NCBI GenBank assembly: GCA_009746045.1
Contig: RPFO01000072.1
Span: 5,378,014 to 5,407,386 of the forward strand
Direction: 5' to 3'
DNA length: 29,373 nt
Origin: Mesostigma viride
Taxonomy: Eukaryota; Streptophyta; Mesostigmatophyceae; Mesostigmatales; Mesostigmataceae
The stretch's first letter is position 1. Each line of letters opens with the position of its first letter. Below the pieces are notes generated by a model, which was not told the DNA's origin, made no database searches, and saw only the letters and a program-made list of their open reading frames with translations. Shown here one piece after another: positions 1 to 17,144 of this stretch. The position numbers and the translations under genes were made by a program.

Positions 1-2837
1 TGATGTGATGTGATGTGATGTGATGTGATGTGATGTGATGTGATGTGATGTGATGGCATGTGATGTGATGTGATGGCATGTGATGGCATGTGATGTGATG
101 TGATGTGATGGCATGTGATGGCATGTGATGGCATGTGATGTGATGTGATGGCATGTGATGTGATGTGATGTGATGTGATGTGATGTGATGTGATGTGATG
201 GCATGTGATGTGATGTGATGTGATGGCATGTGATGTGATGTGATGTGATGGCATGTGATGTGATGTGATGTGATGTGATGTGATGTGATGGCATGTGATG
301 TGATGTGATGTGATGTGATGTGATGTGATGTGATGGCATGTGATGTGATGGCATGTGATGTGATGTGATGTGATGTGATGTGATGGCATGTGATGTGATG
401 TGATGTGATGTGATGGCATGTGATGTGATGTGATGTGATGGCATGTGATGTGATGTGATGTGATGTGATGTGATGTGATGTGATGTGATGTGATGTGATG
501 TGATGTGATGGCATGTGATGTGATGTGATGTGATGTGATGTGATGTGATGGCATGTGATGTGATGTGATGTGATGGCATGTGATGTGATGTGATGTGATG
601 TGATGTGATGTGATGTGATGTGATGTGATGTGATGTGATGTGATGTGATGTGATGTGATGTGATGTGATGTGATGTGATGTGATGTGATGTGATGTGATG
701 GCATGTGATGTGATGTGATGTGATGTGATGGCATGTGATGTGATGTGATGTGATGTGATGTGATGTGATGTGATGTGATGTGATGTGATGTGATGTGATG
801 TGATGTGATGTGATGTGATGTGATGTGATGTGATGTGATGTGATGGCATGTGATGTGATGTGATGTGATGTGATGTGATGTGATGTGATGTGATGTGATG
901 TGATGTGATGTGATGGCATGTGATGGCATGTGATGTGATGGCATGTGATGTGATGTGATGTGATGTGATGTGATGTGATGTGATGTGATGTGATGTGATG
1001 TGATGTGATGTGATGTGATGTGATGTGATGTGATGTGATGTGATGTGATGTGATGTGATGTGATGTGATGGCATGTGATGTGACGTGATGTGATGTGATG
1101 TGATGTGATGTGATGGCATGTGATGTGATGTGATGGCATGTGATGTGATGTGATGTGATGTGATGTGATGTGATGTGATGTGACGGCATGTGATGTGATG
1201 TGATGTGATGGCATGTGATGTGATGTGATGTGATGTGATGTGATGTGATGTGATGTGATGTGATGTGATGTGATGTGATGGCATGTGATGTGATGTGATG
1301 TGATGTGATGGCATGTGATGTGATGTGATGTGATGTGATGTGATGTGATGTGATGTGATGTGATGGCATGTGATGTGATGTGATGTGATGTGATGTGATG
1401 TGATGTGATGTGATGTGATGGCATGTGATGTGATGTGATGTGATGTGATGTGATGTGATGTGATGTGATGTGATGGCATGTGGATGTGATGTGATGTGAT
1501 GTGATGTGATGTGATGTGACGTGATGTGATGTGATGGCATGTGATGTGATGTGATGTGATGTGATGGCATGTGATGTGATGTGATGGCATGTGATGTGAT
1601 GTGATGTGATGTGATGTGATGGCATGTGATGTGATGTGATGTGATGTGATGTGATGTGATGTGATGGCATGTGATGTGATGTGATGTGATGTGATGTGAT
1701 GTGATGTGATGGCATGTGATGTGATGTGATGTGATGTGACGGCATGTGATGTGATGTGATGTGATGTGATGTGATGTGATGTGATGTGATGTGATGTGAT
1801 GTGATGTGACGGCATGTGATGTGATGTGATGTGATGTGATGTGATGTGATGTGATGTGATGTGATGTGATGGCATGTGATGTGATGTGATGTGATGTGAT
1901 GTGATGTGATGTGATGTGATGTGATGTGATGGCATGTGATGTGATGTGATGGCATGTGATGTGATGTGATGTGATGTGATGTGATGTGATGGCATGTGAT
2001 GTGATGTGATGTGATGTGATGTGATGTGATGTGATGGCATGTGATGTGATGTGATGTGATGTGATGTGATGTGATGTGATGTGATGTGATGGCATGTGAT
2101 GTGATGTGATGGCATGTGATGTGATGTGATGTGATGTGATGTGATGTGATGTGATGGCATGTGATGTGATGTGATGTGATGTGATGTGATGTGATGTGAT
2201 GTGATGTGATGTGATGGCATGTGATGTGATGTGATGTGATGTGATGTGATGTGATGTGATGTGATGTGATGTGATGTGATGTGATGGCATGTGATGTGAT
2301 GTGATGTGATGTGATGTGATGTGATGGCATGTGATGTGATGTGATGTGATGTGATGTGATGTGATGTGATGTGATGGCATGTGATGTGATGTGATGTGAT
2401 GTGATGTGATGTGATGTGATGTGATGTGATGTGATGTGATGTGATGGCATGTGATGTGATGTGATGTGATGTGATGTGATGTGATGTGACGGCATGTGAT
2501 GTGATGTGATGTGATGTGATGTGATGTGATGTGATGTGATGTGATGTGATGTGATGTGATGGCATGTGATGTGATGTGATGTGATGTGATGTGATGTGAT
2601 GTGATGTGATGTGATGTGATGTGATGTGATGTGATGTGATGTGATGGCATGTGATGTGATGTGATGTGATGTGATGTGATGTGATGTGATGTGATGGCAT
2701 GTGATGTGATGGCATGTGATGTGATGTGATGGCATGTGATGTGATGGCATGTGATGTGATGTGATGGCATGTGATGTGATGTGATGTGATGTGATGTGAT
2801 GGCATGTGATGTGATGTGATGTGATGTGATGTGATGG
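1..2837. repeat. Pentanucleotide satellite, TGATG with interspersed GCATG units
   Basis: The stretch is an uninterrupted 5-bp tandem array running off the left edge. Two unit types are used, TGATG and GCATG; in the first 1440 bases about one unit in eight or nine is GCATG. Six TGACG variants occur (near 1081, 1181, 1516, 1736, 1806 and 2486). A single extra G near 1482 (TGGATG) shifts the register by one base, and otherwise the period is exact. Because 5 is not a multiple of 3, plus-strand frames meet TGA stops, while the complementary strand (CATCA/CATGC) has no stop in any frame; this comes from the repeat composition and is not evidence of a gene. Confidence 0.98.
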
Positions 2838-2890
2838 CGCGTGGTGTGGTGGCATGGCATGGCATGGAGTGATGGCATGGGATGATGGCG
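2838..2890. repeat. Degenerate edge of the pentanucleotide satellite
   Basis: The regular array breaks down into GGTGTGGTGGCATGGCATGG-type sequence with mixed 5-bp GGCAT units, then grades into unique DNA at about 2890. This is the usual decay seen at the edge of a slippage-driven array. Confidence 0.8.
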
Positions 2891-4176
2891 GGCCCTGCCC
2901 TCCGTTGTCACTAGATCCCGGCCATCTCACCCGTGTCTACAGGGGTGGCACACGTGGAGCATAGCAGCTCTGCCCTCCATGGTGACGGAAATAGAACTAG
3001 CATTTCAGAGCACGTGGGTTGCATGCATGATATGCATCAATTGTTGTCAGAAAGCAATCAATGCATGATAAACATGGGGAGCATTAGAATAGTTTGAACA
3101 CAATTGCCAGAAGCTTGGTAGTTGATAGTCATATAATGGTAAGTGTTGCCCAGGAAATTTGTGCTACGATTCGTCCAAAACGCCACGTGGAGCGTCTATT
3201 TAACAGGCTTCTGAAAAGAAGAATAGCTTGTTGATCCTGGGGATTTAGCTCCAATTAACGTTATATTAATGTTATCTAACGTTGTTTAACGTTGCATGAC
3301 CAAACTTGATCTTCTGACGAGAAAAAATAAGATGCTGAAGGTGGCTGGAAGGCCAGCAAATAGTAGTCTTCCCTTCTCGGAGGCGCGGCGGCCTTTGGGT
3401 CTCTGGAGTACCATGGGCATGGAGACATGCAATACCTGTAGCGAATGGCCCTTGGACCAATCGCTGACATGCCTAACTGGTGTAGTCGCACTTGCAAGCC
3501 CGGAGTGAGCACAAATGCGGCCCTAAACATGCTATCAGAAACACGGTTTAGTTTTAGGTACAGGTAATCGAAATCAGAAGCACTTTCAGGAGTGTGCGAT
3601 GAATGTGGTAGTTTTGTTCAGACGTCCGAGCTAGAAGCTCTTGACGTGGCCATCCTGCGGCCAACGGTGTGACGACAAACATCATAAATCTCCACGGTCT
3701 CAAACGCGAGAAGCTAATGCATGGGACGATTGGCCAGTGTGCAAATATGCAGGGCAGAGAAGGGCCCAAACCCGTGGCGATTTCTTGGGGGGATCGCAAC
3801 GTCTTCATTGCCGATAATAGTCGTCATCCGGATATAAACGTCGGCAACTACGTCCTGAATTCTGACTATGGCGCAGGTTTTGTTACTGCAGCTTTTCCTC
3901 TAAACACAAGCCCGAAATCGACTCTTCAGTAGAGCTGGAAAAGGAACAAATAATGTTTTAAGTAATACTGGATAAATTTCCCTTCACGTCAACTCAGCTG
4001 ATTACCCACCCATCAATAATCATTAGGTCTTCTTAATTTCCGAGGAAATGGGTGTAAATCATGAGCATAAGTATTCTTATATTTATCTTCTCTGTTCGCA
4101 GCTGTTCGCTCCGAAATCCGTTGTTGCTGCTGCTGTAGATAGGACTTGCGTGTCATTGCAGGGAAGCTGAACTGCT
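2891..4176. other. Unique DNA without a supported gene
   Basis: No ORF here shows a recognisable domain. The longest plausible frame (3669-3932 on the plus strand, GTG start, first ATG at 3717) has mixed amino-acid composition but matches no family I know and has no visible splice context. Positions 3254-3296 carry three AACGTT hexamers in an AT-rich stretch. I see no RNA gene or mobile-element end. Confidence 0.6.
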
Positions 4177-4188
4177 AAAGACACTGGT
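4177..4188 (+). repeat. Left copy of a 12-bp direct repeat (possible target-site duplication)
   Basis: AAAGACACTGGT occurs here and again at 5327-5338, exactly flanking the (CAA)n-bearing repetitive segment. The pattern fits a target-site duplication made by a non-LTR or SINE-like insertion. The right copy abuts the terminal (CAA)n, so its first two or three bases are ambiguous. Confidence 0.5.
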
Positions 4189-4200
4189 GCGGCGTGGGAT

Positions 4201-4234
<34 letters not shown>
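4201..4234. repeat. (CAA)n microsatellite
   Basis: About eleven CAA triplets, followed by AAGAATGCTCATCTCTCCC. The same junction recurs 350 bp downstream, so this tract belongs to the larger duplicated block. Confidence 0.95.
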
Positions 4235-4369
4235 GAATGCTCATCTCTCCCACCCATTTACTCTCCCACCGATTTACGACCGTCAGATGGGTGAATCTGA
4301 CGGACGGACGGACAGGTACACCCGAGAACCGCACAGATGTAGCCGAAATCCGCACAGATGTAGCCGAAA
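4213..4369 (+). repeat. 157-bp direct duplication, left copy
   Basis: Identical to 4563-4719 at a fixed offset of 350 bp. It covers the end of the (CAA)n tract, a unique segment containing CTCCCACCGATTTACGACCG, a short (GGAC)n run, and the first two and a half 21-bp units. Perfect identity suggests a recent duplication or gene conversion. Confidence 0.9.
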
Positions 4370-4415
4370 TCCGCACAGATGTAGCCGAAAAACCGCACAG
4401 ATGTATCCGACAAAC
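4329..4415. repeat. 21-bp minisatellite, first array (4 units)
   Basis: The unit CCGCACAGATGTAGCCGAAA recurs with 20- to 22-bp spacing, starting at 4329, 4350, 4371 and 4393; the last copy is diverged (ATGTATCCGAC). Several reading frames on both strands stay open through it and give repetitive peptides such as PHRCSRK, which is an effect of the near-multiple-of-three period. Confidence 0.9.
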
Positions 4416-4562
4416 CACATAGACGCGACGCGAGGGATTGGGGCCGTCGGATGGTGGAGGCGCTGTCCCCAACCCGAGGGGCGACGGGTTGACAAGGGTA
4501 AAGGTGGCGCAAGCCACCGGCGGTGGGTGGGGGCGGCCAAGCGCCTATGGCGCGGTGGAACC

Positions 4563-4719
4563 ACAACAACAACAACAACAACAAGAATGCTCATCTCTCC
4601 CACCCATTTACTCTCCCACCGATTTACGACCGTCAGATGGGTGAATCTGACGGACGGACGGACAGGTACACCCGAGAACCGCACAGATGTAGCCGAAATC
4701 CGCACAGATGTAGCCGAAA
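4563..4719 (+). repeat. 157-bp direct duplication, right copy
   Basis: Exact copy of 4213-4369. Its (CAA)n tract (4563-4584) is shorter than that of the left copy. The two copies first differ at 4370/4720, inside the 21-bp minisatellite. Confidence 0.9.
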
Positions 4720-4805
4720 ACCGCACAGATGTAGCCGAAAAACCGCACAGATGCAGCCGAAAACCGCACAGATGTAGCCGAAAAACCGCACAGATGTAGC
4801 CGAAT
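4679..4805. repeat. 21-bp minisatellite, second array (6 units)
   Basis: The same unit as the first array, with starts at 4679, 4700, 4721, 4743, 4764 and 4786. It has two more units than the first array, so the copy number has changed since the duplication. Length changes come from the A-run between units. Confidence 0.9.
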
Positions 4806-5104
4806 AGCCTTGTCCAGTGGAAGTGGAGGCCAAGGAGGCTCGCAGTCCTCCCAGAGCCCTGTCCAGTGGCCCGACATGCTGCATGCTGCATGCTGTCGAA
4901 TCGCCTGGAGTACCGCACATGCTACATGGACCGGCTTGCTGCGGCGCGCCAGGAGGATTTGGAGCCGTCGGATGGGGAGGAGTTGCCCCAACGCAAGGGG
5001 CGACGAAAAAACGGGAATAAATAGGGCGCACACCGTACGTTGCGTAGGTGATGTTGTTGGGCGTAATGGACAAGAACTACTGGTCTTGAAATAAAACTTG
5101 CGTC

Positions 5105-5195
5105 CCGGTAGGCCGCCGGCCGGACTGGTCCACTCTGTACGTTTTAGTGTTTGCTAGCGTCCGCGTTCCTCCGGCAGGTTGCCGGCCGGACTGGT
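5105..5195 (+). repeat. Pair of 25-bp GC-rich repeats
   Basis: CCGGTAGGCCGCCGGCCGGA and the following bases at 5105-5129 recur with three changes at 5171-5195. Each contains the palindrome GCCGGC inside CCGGCCGG and is followed shortly by TTTTTGCTA-like or TTTGCTAG-like sequence. This suggests a second partial tandem duplication of about 66 bp. Confidence 0.7.
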
Positions 5196-5297
5196 AGTTT
5201 TTGCTAACATCCCTAATGTGTACACATTCAACAAAACATGGTTCGAACAGTCGATGATAACGCAGTCCAAATCTAACAACAACAATAACAACGCAAC

Positions 5298-5298
<1 letters not shown>

Positions 5299-5328
<30 letters not shown>
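5299..5328. repeat. (CAA)10 microsatellite, possible retroelement tail
   Basis: Ten CAA triplets, preceded by a degenerate CAA-rich run from about 5273, immediately before the right 12-bp direct repeat. On the complementary strand it gives polyleucine or polycysteine runs, which should not be read as protein. Confidence 0.95.
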
Positions 5329-5338
5329 AGACACTGGT
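5327..5338 (+). repeat. Right copy of the 12-bp direct repeat
   Basis: AAAGACACTGGT, identical to 4177-4188. Sequence outside both copies appears unique (GCTGAACTGCT to the left, AATTCGTCACATCC to the right). Confidence 0.5.
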
Positions 5339-5475
5339 AATTCGTCACATCCTTGACTTTTCTGAGTCCCGCCTTGCAGCGCCACGAGTCGCTTCGATTG
5401 GCACCCACGAGGGATGGCAACTTCGCAACTAAAGTACAGTACAAGTAGGAGTATACTGTACTGTAGGAGCGGGAT

Positions 5476-6275
5476 TTTCCGGGTAAATGGGTATTTTTAT
5501 TAACCAATAGGAATATCATTAGGTGAAGAGGTACCACGTATCGACCAGCTGGTTACCCTCTGAGGGTAGTGTGATAGGTGAAAGGTTTAGAAAGGAGCAT
5601 TGTGTGACCAGGGGAGCCAAGTGACGCGCGTAAGGTCACCGTGAGGAATGCAAGTAAACACCCTGTTGCGTCCCAGGAGAGCATGGAAGAGCTCCAAGGG
5701 GCTGGGCCTGTCATTGTTGGGCCCGGGGTCCCACACCTGTAGGAGCGGGATTCAACTAACTAACACACAAGTGCGTACCATCATTTTCGGTATTGCTGGC
5801 ACACCAGGGTCCGAGCTTTCAGTTTCCCAAGCAGAATGGATATGGCTACGCACTACTATGCTATACGCGATCTGGACCATACGCAACGAGACAGTCTTTA
5901 AGGTCCGCGAGGAGTATACCCGCGGCGGCGTAGTCCGGCGCTTTATATACCTATGGAATGCGGCTATGCGCCGCTACTGGCTGTTAGCTCAGGAACAACA
6001 CAGGGTGTGGGACCCAGGGCCCAATAACGACAAGCCCAGCCCGCTCCAGCTTTTTCATGATCTACTGGGCCGTAATCAGGTATTCACCAGTATGCCTCAT
6101 GGCGACATCACTCAGGTCCAATGGCTTCCCTGGTCTAATAACGCGCCCTATTAGCCTTTCACCTGTCACCGCCACACGTGTGTGTGCCCACCTTCATTAG
6201 GATTCGCTGATACTCATTTCCCCTCTCACCTCTTTGGTCCATAATTGGCTAATAAAATATACCCATTTCCCCGAA
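5476..6275. mobile_element. Segment bounded by imperfect inverted repeats
   Basis: The left end (5476-5512, containing AAATGGGTATTTTTATTAAC) and the right end (6240-6275, reverse complement containing AAATGGGTATATTTTATTAG) are imperfect inverted copies, roughly 90 percent alike over about 35 bases. A second inner pair is 5571-5589 (GTGATAGGTGAAAGGTTTA) against the complement of 6152-6170. The interior holds a LINE-like ORF fragment. No transposase and no clear target duplication are visible. It may be a non-autonomous DNA transposon that picked up LINE sequence, or a rearranged repeat. Confidence 0.35.
5648..6154 (+). CDS. Fragment resembling the C-terminal end of a non-LTR retrotransposon polyprotein
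   Basis: A 168-codon frame ending in TAG. Residues about 60-100 contain WIWLRTTMLYAIWTIRNETV, then F and an aromatic/basic stretch (FIYLWNAAMRRYW). This resembles the region after the reverse transcriptase in plant LINEs, where a W-x-IW-x-x-RN-x-x-F pattern is common. No catalytic reverse transcriptase motif (YxDD), endonuclease or zinc-knuckle cysteines are present, so at most it is a short 3' remnant. The ATG at 5648 is only the first in frame; the true frame may be open further upstream. It sits inside the inverted-repeat segment. It could be an unrelated lineage-specific protein, as the match rests on one motif. Confidence 0.4.
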   Translation: MQVNTLLRPRRAWKSSKGLGLSLLGPGSHTCRSGIQLTNTQVRTIIFGIAGTPGSELSVSQAEWIWLRTTMLYAIWTIRNETVFKVREEYTRGGVVRRFIYLWNAAMRRYWLLAQEQHRVWDPGPNNDKPSPLQLFHDLLGRNQVFTSMPHGDITQVQWLPWSNNAPY

Positions 6276-6750
6276 ACTAACACACAAGTCGAAGAGAACA
6301 GTCTTATAGCCCAATTCATGAAGTTGAACAGACATGACCGTCTGGACTCCAAGATTCCACACGCCAAGATTCCACAACCGCACGCGTCGCCGCGCTGGCG
6401 TGGGAACGACGCCTGCGCTGAAACTGGCGAATGCCACGGCAAATCTCAGGCATCAAGCCATTTTTCTAGGTAGTCGTCAGCAATGGTTGCTTGCCCTGGC
6501 GGTGACAGGCATTGTGGGGTGTGTACTCCAAACTCGACAACTTTTATAAGCTGAAAAATTACTGTAGAATTTTGAGGCAATACTCATTGAGGCAAGGCCG
6601 TGTTTAGGCGCGTGCAGCTGCTGCTGTGATTGTCCGCTTGCTTTTAGCAGCCTTGATTATCTAGAGACCAGGTCGTTGGTCCTTGTTTTTGAACCGGGTG
6701 GTGGGGGTGACGAAGCTCCTCAATTCGAGTGTGCGCACCGGTTGGGTACC
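6276..6750. other. Spacer upstream of the prolyl 4-hydroxylase gene
   Basis: No gene is supported. A small 15-bp tandem pair (CCAAGATTCCAC at 6349 and 6364) is present. AACTAACACACAAGT at about 6278 repeats a motif at 5757, inside the neighbouring element. The last 150 bases should contain the promoter and 5' UTR of the downstream gene, but I see no clear TATA box. The reading frame of that gene is open upstream to at least 6676 without an ATG. Confidence 0.6.
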
Positions 6751-7536
6751 ATGTCGCGGGCGGTGCTAGCATGGATGTTCTTCGCGTCGTGCGTCCTGCT
6801 GGAGGCCGCGCGGGACCGTGAGCTGATCGGATGGCAGGGCGAGACGCACACGCAGAGCCTGGCCGCCGACGTGACCGAGCCGCAGGACAACACGCCCTGG
6901 GTGGAGACCGTGAGCTGGTCGCCGCGTGTCTACGTCTACCACAACTTCCTCACCGCCAAGGAGTGCCTGCACCTCATCCACCTCGCTGCCCCCAATATGG
7001 TCAAGTCGGGCGTCGTGGACAGCCGGACGGGCGGGACCATCAAATCCGAGATCCGTACGAGCTCCGGCACCTTCCTCCCCCGCAAGGCGGACAAGACGGT
7101 CGAGGAGATCGAGCAGCGCATTGCCGAGTTCACCATGATCCCGCCCGAGAACGGGGAGGGCCTTCAGATCCTGCACTACGAGGTCGGCGAGAAGTACGAC
7201 GCCCACTACGACTATTTCCACGACGAAGTCAACACCAAGAATGGCGGCCAGCGCATCGCCACCGTGCTCATGTACCTGACCGACGTCGAGGAGGGCGGCG
7301 AGACCGTCTTCCCCAATGGGGTCTACAACAAGGGGTACACCCCCCCCGAGGGCCTCTCGGAATGCGCCCGCAAGGGTGTCGCCGTCAGGCCCAAGCGCGG
7401 CGACGCGATCTTATTCTGGAGCCTCACCCCAGCCGATGACCTGGACAACAACAGCCTGCACGCGGGATGCCCCATCATCCGAGGCGACAAGTGGTCCGCC
7501 ACCAAGTGGATGCGGGTCGGCAAGTACAATGTCTAA
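6751..7536 (+). CDS. Prolyl 4-hydroxylase, 2-oxoglutarate/Fe(II)-dependent, intronless
   Basis: The 261-residue protein is a plant/algal-type prolyl 4-hydroxylase alpha-like enzyme. It hydroxylates peptidyl proline using O2, 2-oxoglutarate, Fe(II) and ascorbate, acting in the ER/Golgi lumen on hydroxyproline-rich secretory glycoproteins. I chose the ATG at 6751 (context TACCATGTC, A at -3) because it gives a hydrophobic signal anchor (residues 4-19, VLAWMFFASCVLL core). The catalytic domain spans about 56-258. It contains RTSSGTF (102-108), the iron ligands H152 and D154 in AHYDYFHD and H237 in NSLHAGCP, and K247 in GDKWSATKW for the 2-oxoglutarate carboxylate. GGETVFP (182-188) and SECARKG (203-209) are also typical of the family, and length is normal. 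All key residues are present, so it should be active. GC-rich codon use and the lack of introns contrast with the intron-rich gene on the other strand. The substrate peptide class is inferred from the family. Confidence 0.93.
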   Translation: MSRAVLAWMFFASCVLLEAARDRELIGWQGETHTQSLAADVTEPQDNTPWVETVSWSPRVYVYHNFLTAKECLHLIHLAAPNMVKSGVVDSRTGGTIKSEIRTSSGTFLPRKADKTVEEIEQRIAEFTMIPPENGEGLQILHYEVGEKYDAHYDYFHDEVNTKNGGQRIATVLMYLTDVEEGGETVFPNGVYNKGYTPPEGLSECARKGVAVRPKRGDAILFWSLTPADDLDNNSLHAGCPIIRGDKWSATKWMRVGKYNV

Positions 7537-8797
7537 AAATAGACTAGCGTACGTGCAGACTAGCCTATTAATAGACTAGAGACGTCCCGGAGGGCGGCCG
7601 CTCGCTACTCCGCAAGCAGTTCACACACCTGCCTTGGGCGGCATTGTGCCTTGTACAAATCTTCAACGGAGAAAACCCCGGGGGGGTTGTGAGAGACCCA
7701 ATGGGATGTGGATTAAGGGGTCCCCGGCACCTGAGTAAAGACTAAAGGCCTCTTCTTGGGTTCTTGTGCGTGGGAGCAGAACCTTTCCCAATAGGGCCTA
7801 CTATCTTCACTGCATGCTGAGGGGCCATGGCAGGGCGTCTGGTAGGAGGTGGGGCATGGGTGAGGAAAATGGAATGCTTGCCCGCAGCGGCATTCATCCT
7901 CTCTCTCTCTATTCTTCATGCCATGAAAGACCCAGGCCCGGATCGTGGCCTTGGAAGCAGGCAGTGCTTGGGCAGTGGTGGAGCCGTTGAACAGTCGGTT
8001 GGAACTTTGGGCTGTGCCGGTTCCGTCGGCTGATGTGAACGCGTCGGCCAGTATAAAGGCGGTAGCCTTGCAAACCGGTAGCAGCGACAGGACCATCCGC
8101 CACACGCTTGGCCGATTCCAAGTCCACTAGACTTCGTCGTCATGCCATGCCATGCCCTGGTGGTCCCCGGCACTTGGCACACCTTCCCAGCCTGCCCGCG
8201 GCTGCTGGTGGTCTAGTGGCCGCGGCTGCTGGTTGCTGCTGGCGATCTAGTTTTTCGAGTGGTGGCCGAGTGGGATCACGTGTGGCCTCGCGGTCCATCA
8301 ACCACACGAGGGAGGTGCGACAAGGCATGCGGATGGCACGGCTCTCCCAGTCTGCAGACCCAATGTGGTGGATGTGGCGAGTGTGTGTGTGTGTGTGCGT
8401 GTGCAGCTCTGTCTGTCTGTGCAAGTCTGTCGGGTCGCCAGTCACGCTGTGGGTGGCCGTGATCTGGGGGATAAACACCCGCGCGGCGGCGCGTTCGTGA
8501 GCTGAGCGTGGGCGCCGCATGCGGTGGCCATGAGAGGACCCGGGGTGGGTGACCACGCAGTCTTGGGTGCTGTACGGACTTAAGAGTCGGAAGGACAAGG
8601 GTGTGAAGACAGAGAGGGATGGAGGACCGCGTACCTGAAGCGAGAAGATAAAATTAGACGTACGAGCACCTGCCTCACACGGCTACGTGTCCTCTCTGCG
8701 TACCGAGCGGCGTCCTGAGGAGACGAACGGGTAGTATCAAGACCATGTACCTGAAGCGAGAAGACAAAAAGGGTTGTGAACTATCAAGACCACGTAC
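7537..8797. other. Non-coding interval between the two genes (3' flank, possible sterol reductase intron)
   Basis: This is the 3' flank of the prolyl 4-hydroxylase gene and the sequence after the last visible sterol reductase donor. I searched the minus strand for the expected C-terminal motifs of that reductase (FRGANxQK, RHxNYxGD, VPYRIxP) and found none. It holds a C/G run near 7676-7688, a (GT)n tract at 8381-8403, a doubled GCGGCTGCTGGT (8198 and 8222), and the repeated splice-junction copies at 8625-8811. Several ORFs of 60-150 codons lie here on both strands, with no recognisable domains. Confidence 0.6.
8381..8403. repeat. (GT)n microsatellite
   Basis: GT dinucleotides with one C interruption (GTGCGTGTG), followed by a short TCTG run (CTCTGTCTGTCTGTG). 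Confidence 0.9.

Positions 8798-8811
<14 letters not shown>
8625..8811 (-). repeat. Three copies of a 24-bp exon-end/splice-donor segment
   Basis: Copies lie at 8625-8648, 8741-8764 and 8788-8811. Read on the minus strand, each is TCTTCTCGCT(G/T)CAG followed by GTAC. The 8788-8811 copy is the real end of the sterol reductase exon plus its donor (CTGCAG|GTACGT). The other two carry TTCAG|GTAC and keep about 14 exon nucleotides. The flanks of copies two and three also match (TATCAAGACCA), so that pair came from a roughly 48-bp tandem duplication. Confidence 0.85.
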
Positions 8812-17138
<8,327 letters not shown>

Positions 17139-17144
17139 CTGCAC

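Larger units (their letters stand above)
4189..5326 (+). mobile_element. Putative non-autonomous retroelement ending in (CAA)n
   Basis: A 1.14-kb segment bounded by 12-bp direct repeats and ending on the plus strand in a (CAA)n tract (about 5299-5328), like the microsatellite tails of some non-LTR retrotransposons and SINEs. Inside are a 157-bp exact duplication, two arrays of a 21-bp unit, a GC-rich block present in two diverged copies (GCCGTCGGATGG at about 4444 and 4964), and an AATAAA-like hexamer near 5089. No reverse transcriptase or other protein domain is visible, so it would be non-autonomous. It could instead be a locally duplicated tandem-repeat region with a chance direct repeat. 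Confidence 0.4.

Noticed and set aside
1-2837. Stop-free minus-strand frames across the satellite
   Set aside because: CATCA/CATGC units cannot make a stop in any frame; there is no start context, codon bias or domain.
3669-3932. 87-codon plus-strand ORF with plausible composition
   Set aside because: It needs a GTG start, matches no family I know, and has no visible exon borders or neighbours to support it.
4083-5094. Many overlapping ORFs of 60-210 codons on both strands
   Set aside because: They arise from (CAA)n and 21-bp repeats that stay open in several frames at once, giving polyasparagine, polyvaline and PHRCSRK repeats.
5230-5265. tRNA-like GGTTCGAAC box
   Set aside because: A B-box-like string is present, but no flanking acceptor stem, D arm or anticodon arm can be folded around it.
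6676-6750. Upstream extension of the prolyl 4-hydroxylase frame
   Set aside because: The 25-codon extension has no ATG (it would need TTG) and would place the signal anchor internally; the ATG at 6751 has a good context.
6766-7439. ORFs overlapping the prolyl 4-hydroxylase in other frames (151-codon minus, 202-codon plus)
   Set aside because: They are shadow frames of a GC-rich gene whose true frame has all catalytic residues.
8140-8598. 152-codon minus-strand ORF as a missing C-terminal exon of the sterol reductase
   Set aside because: It contains none of the expected motifs and includes the (GT)n-encoded HTHTHT run.
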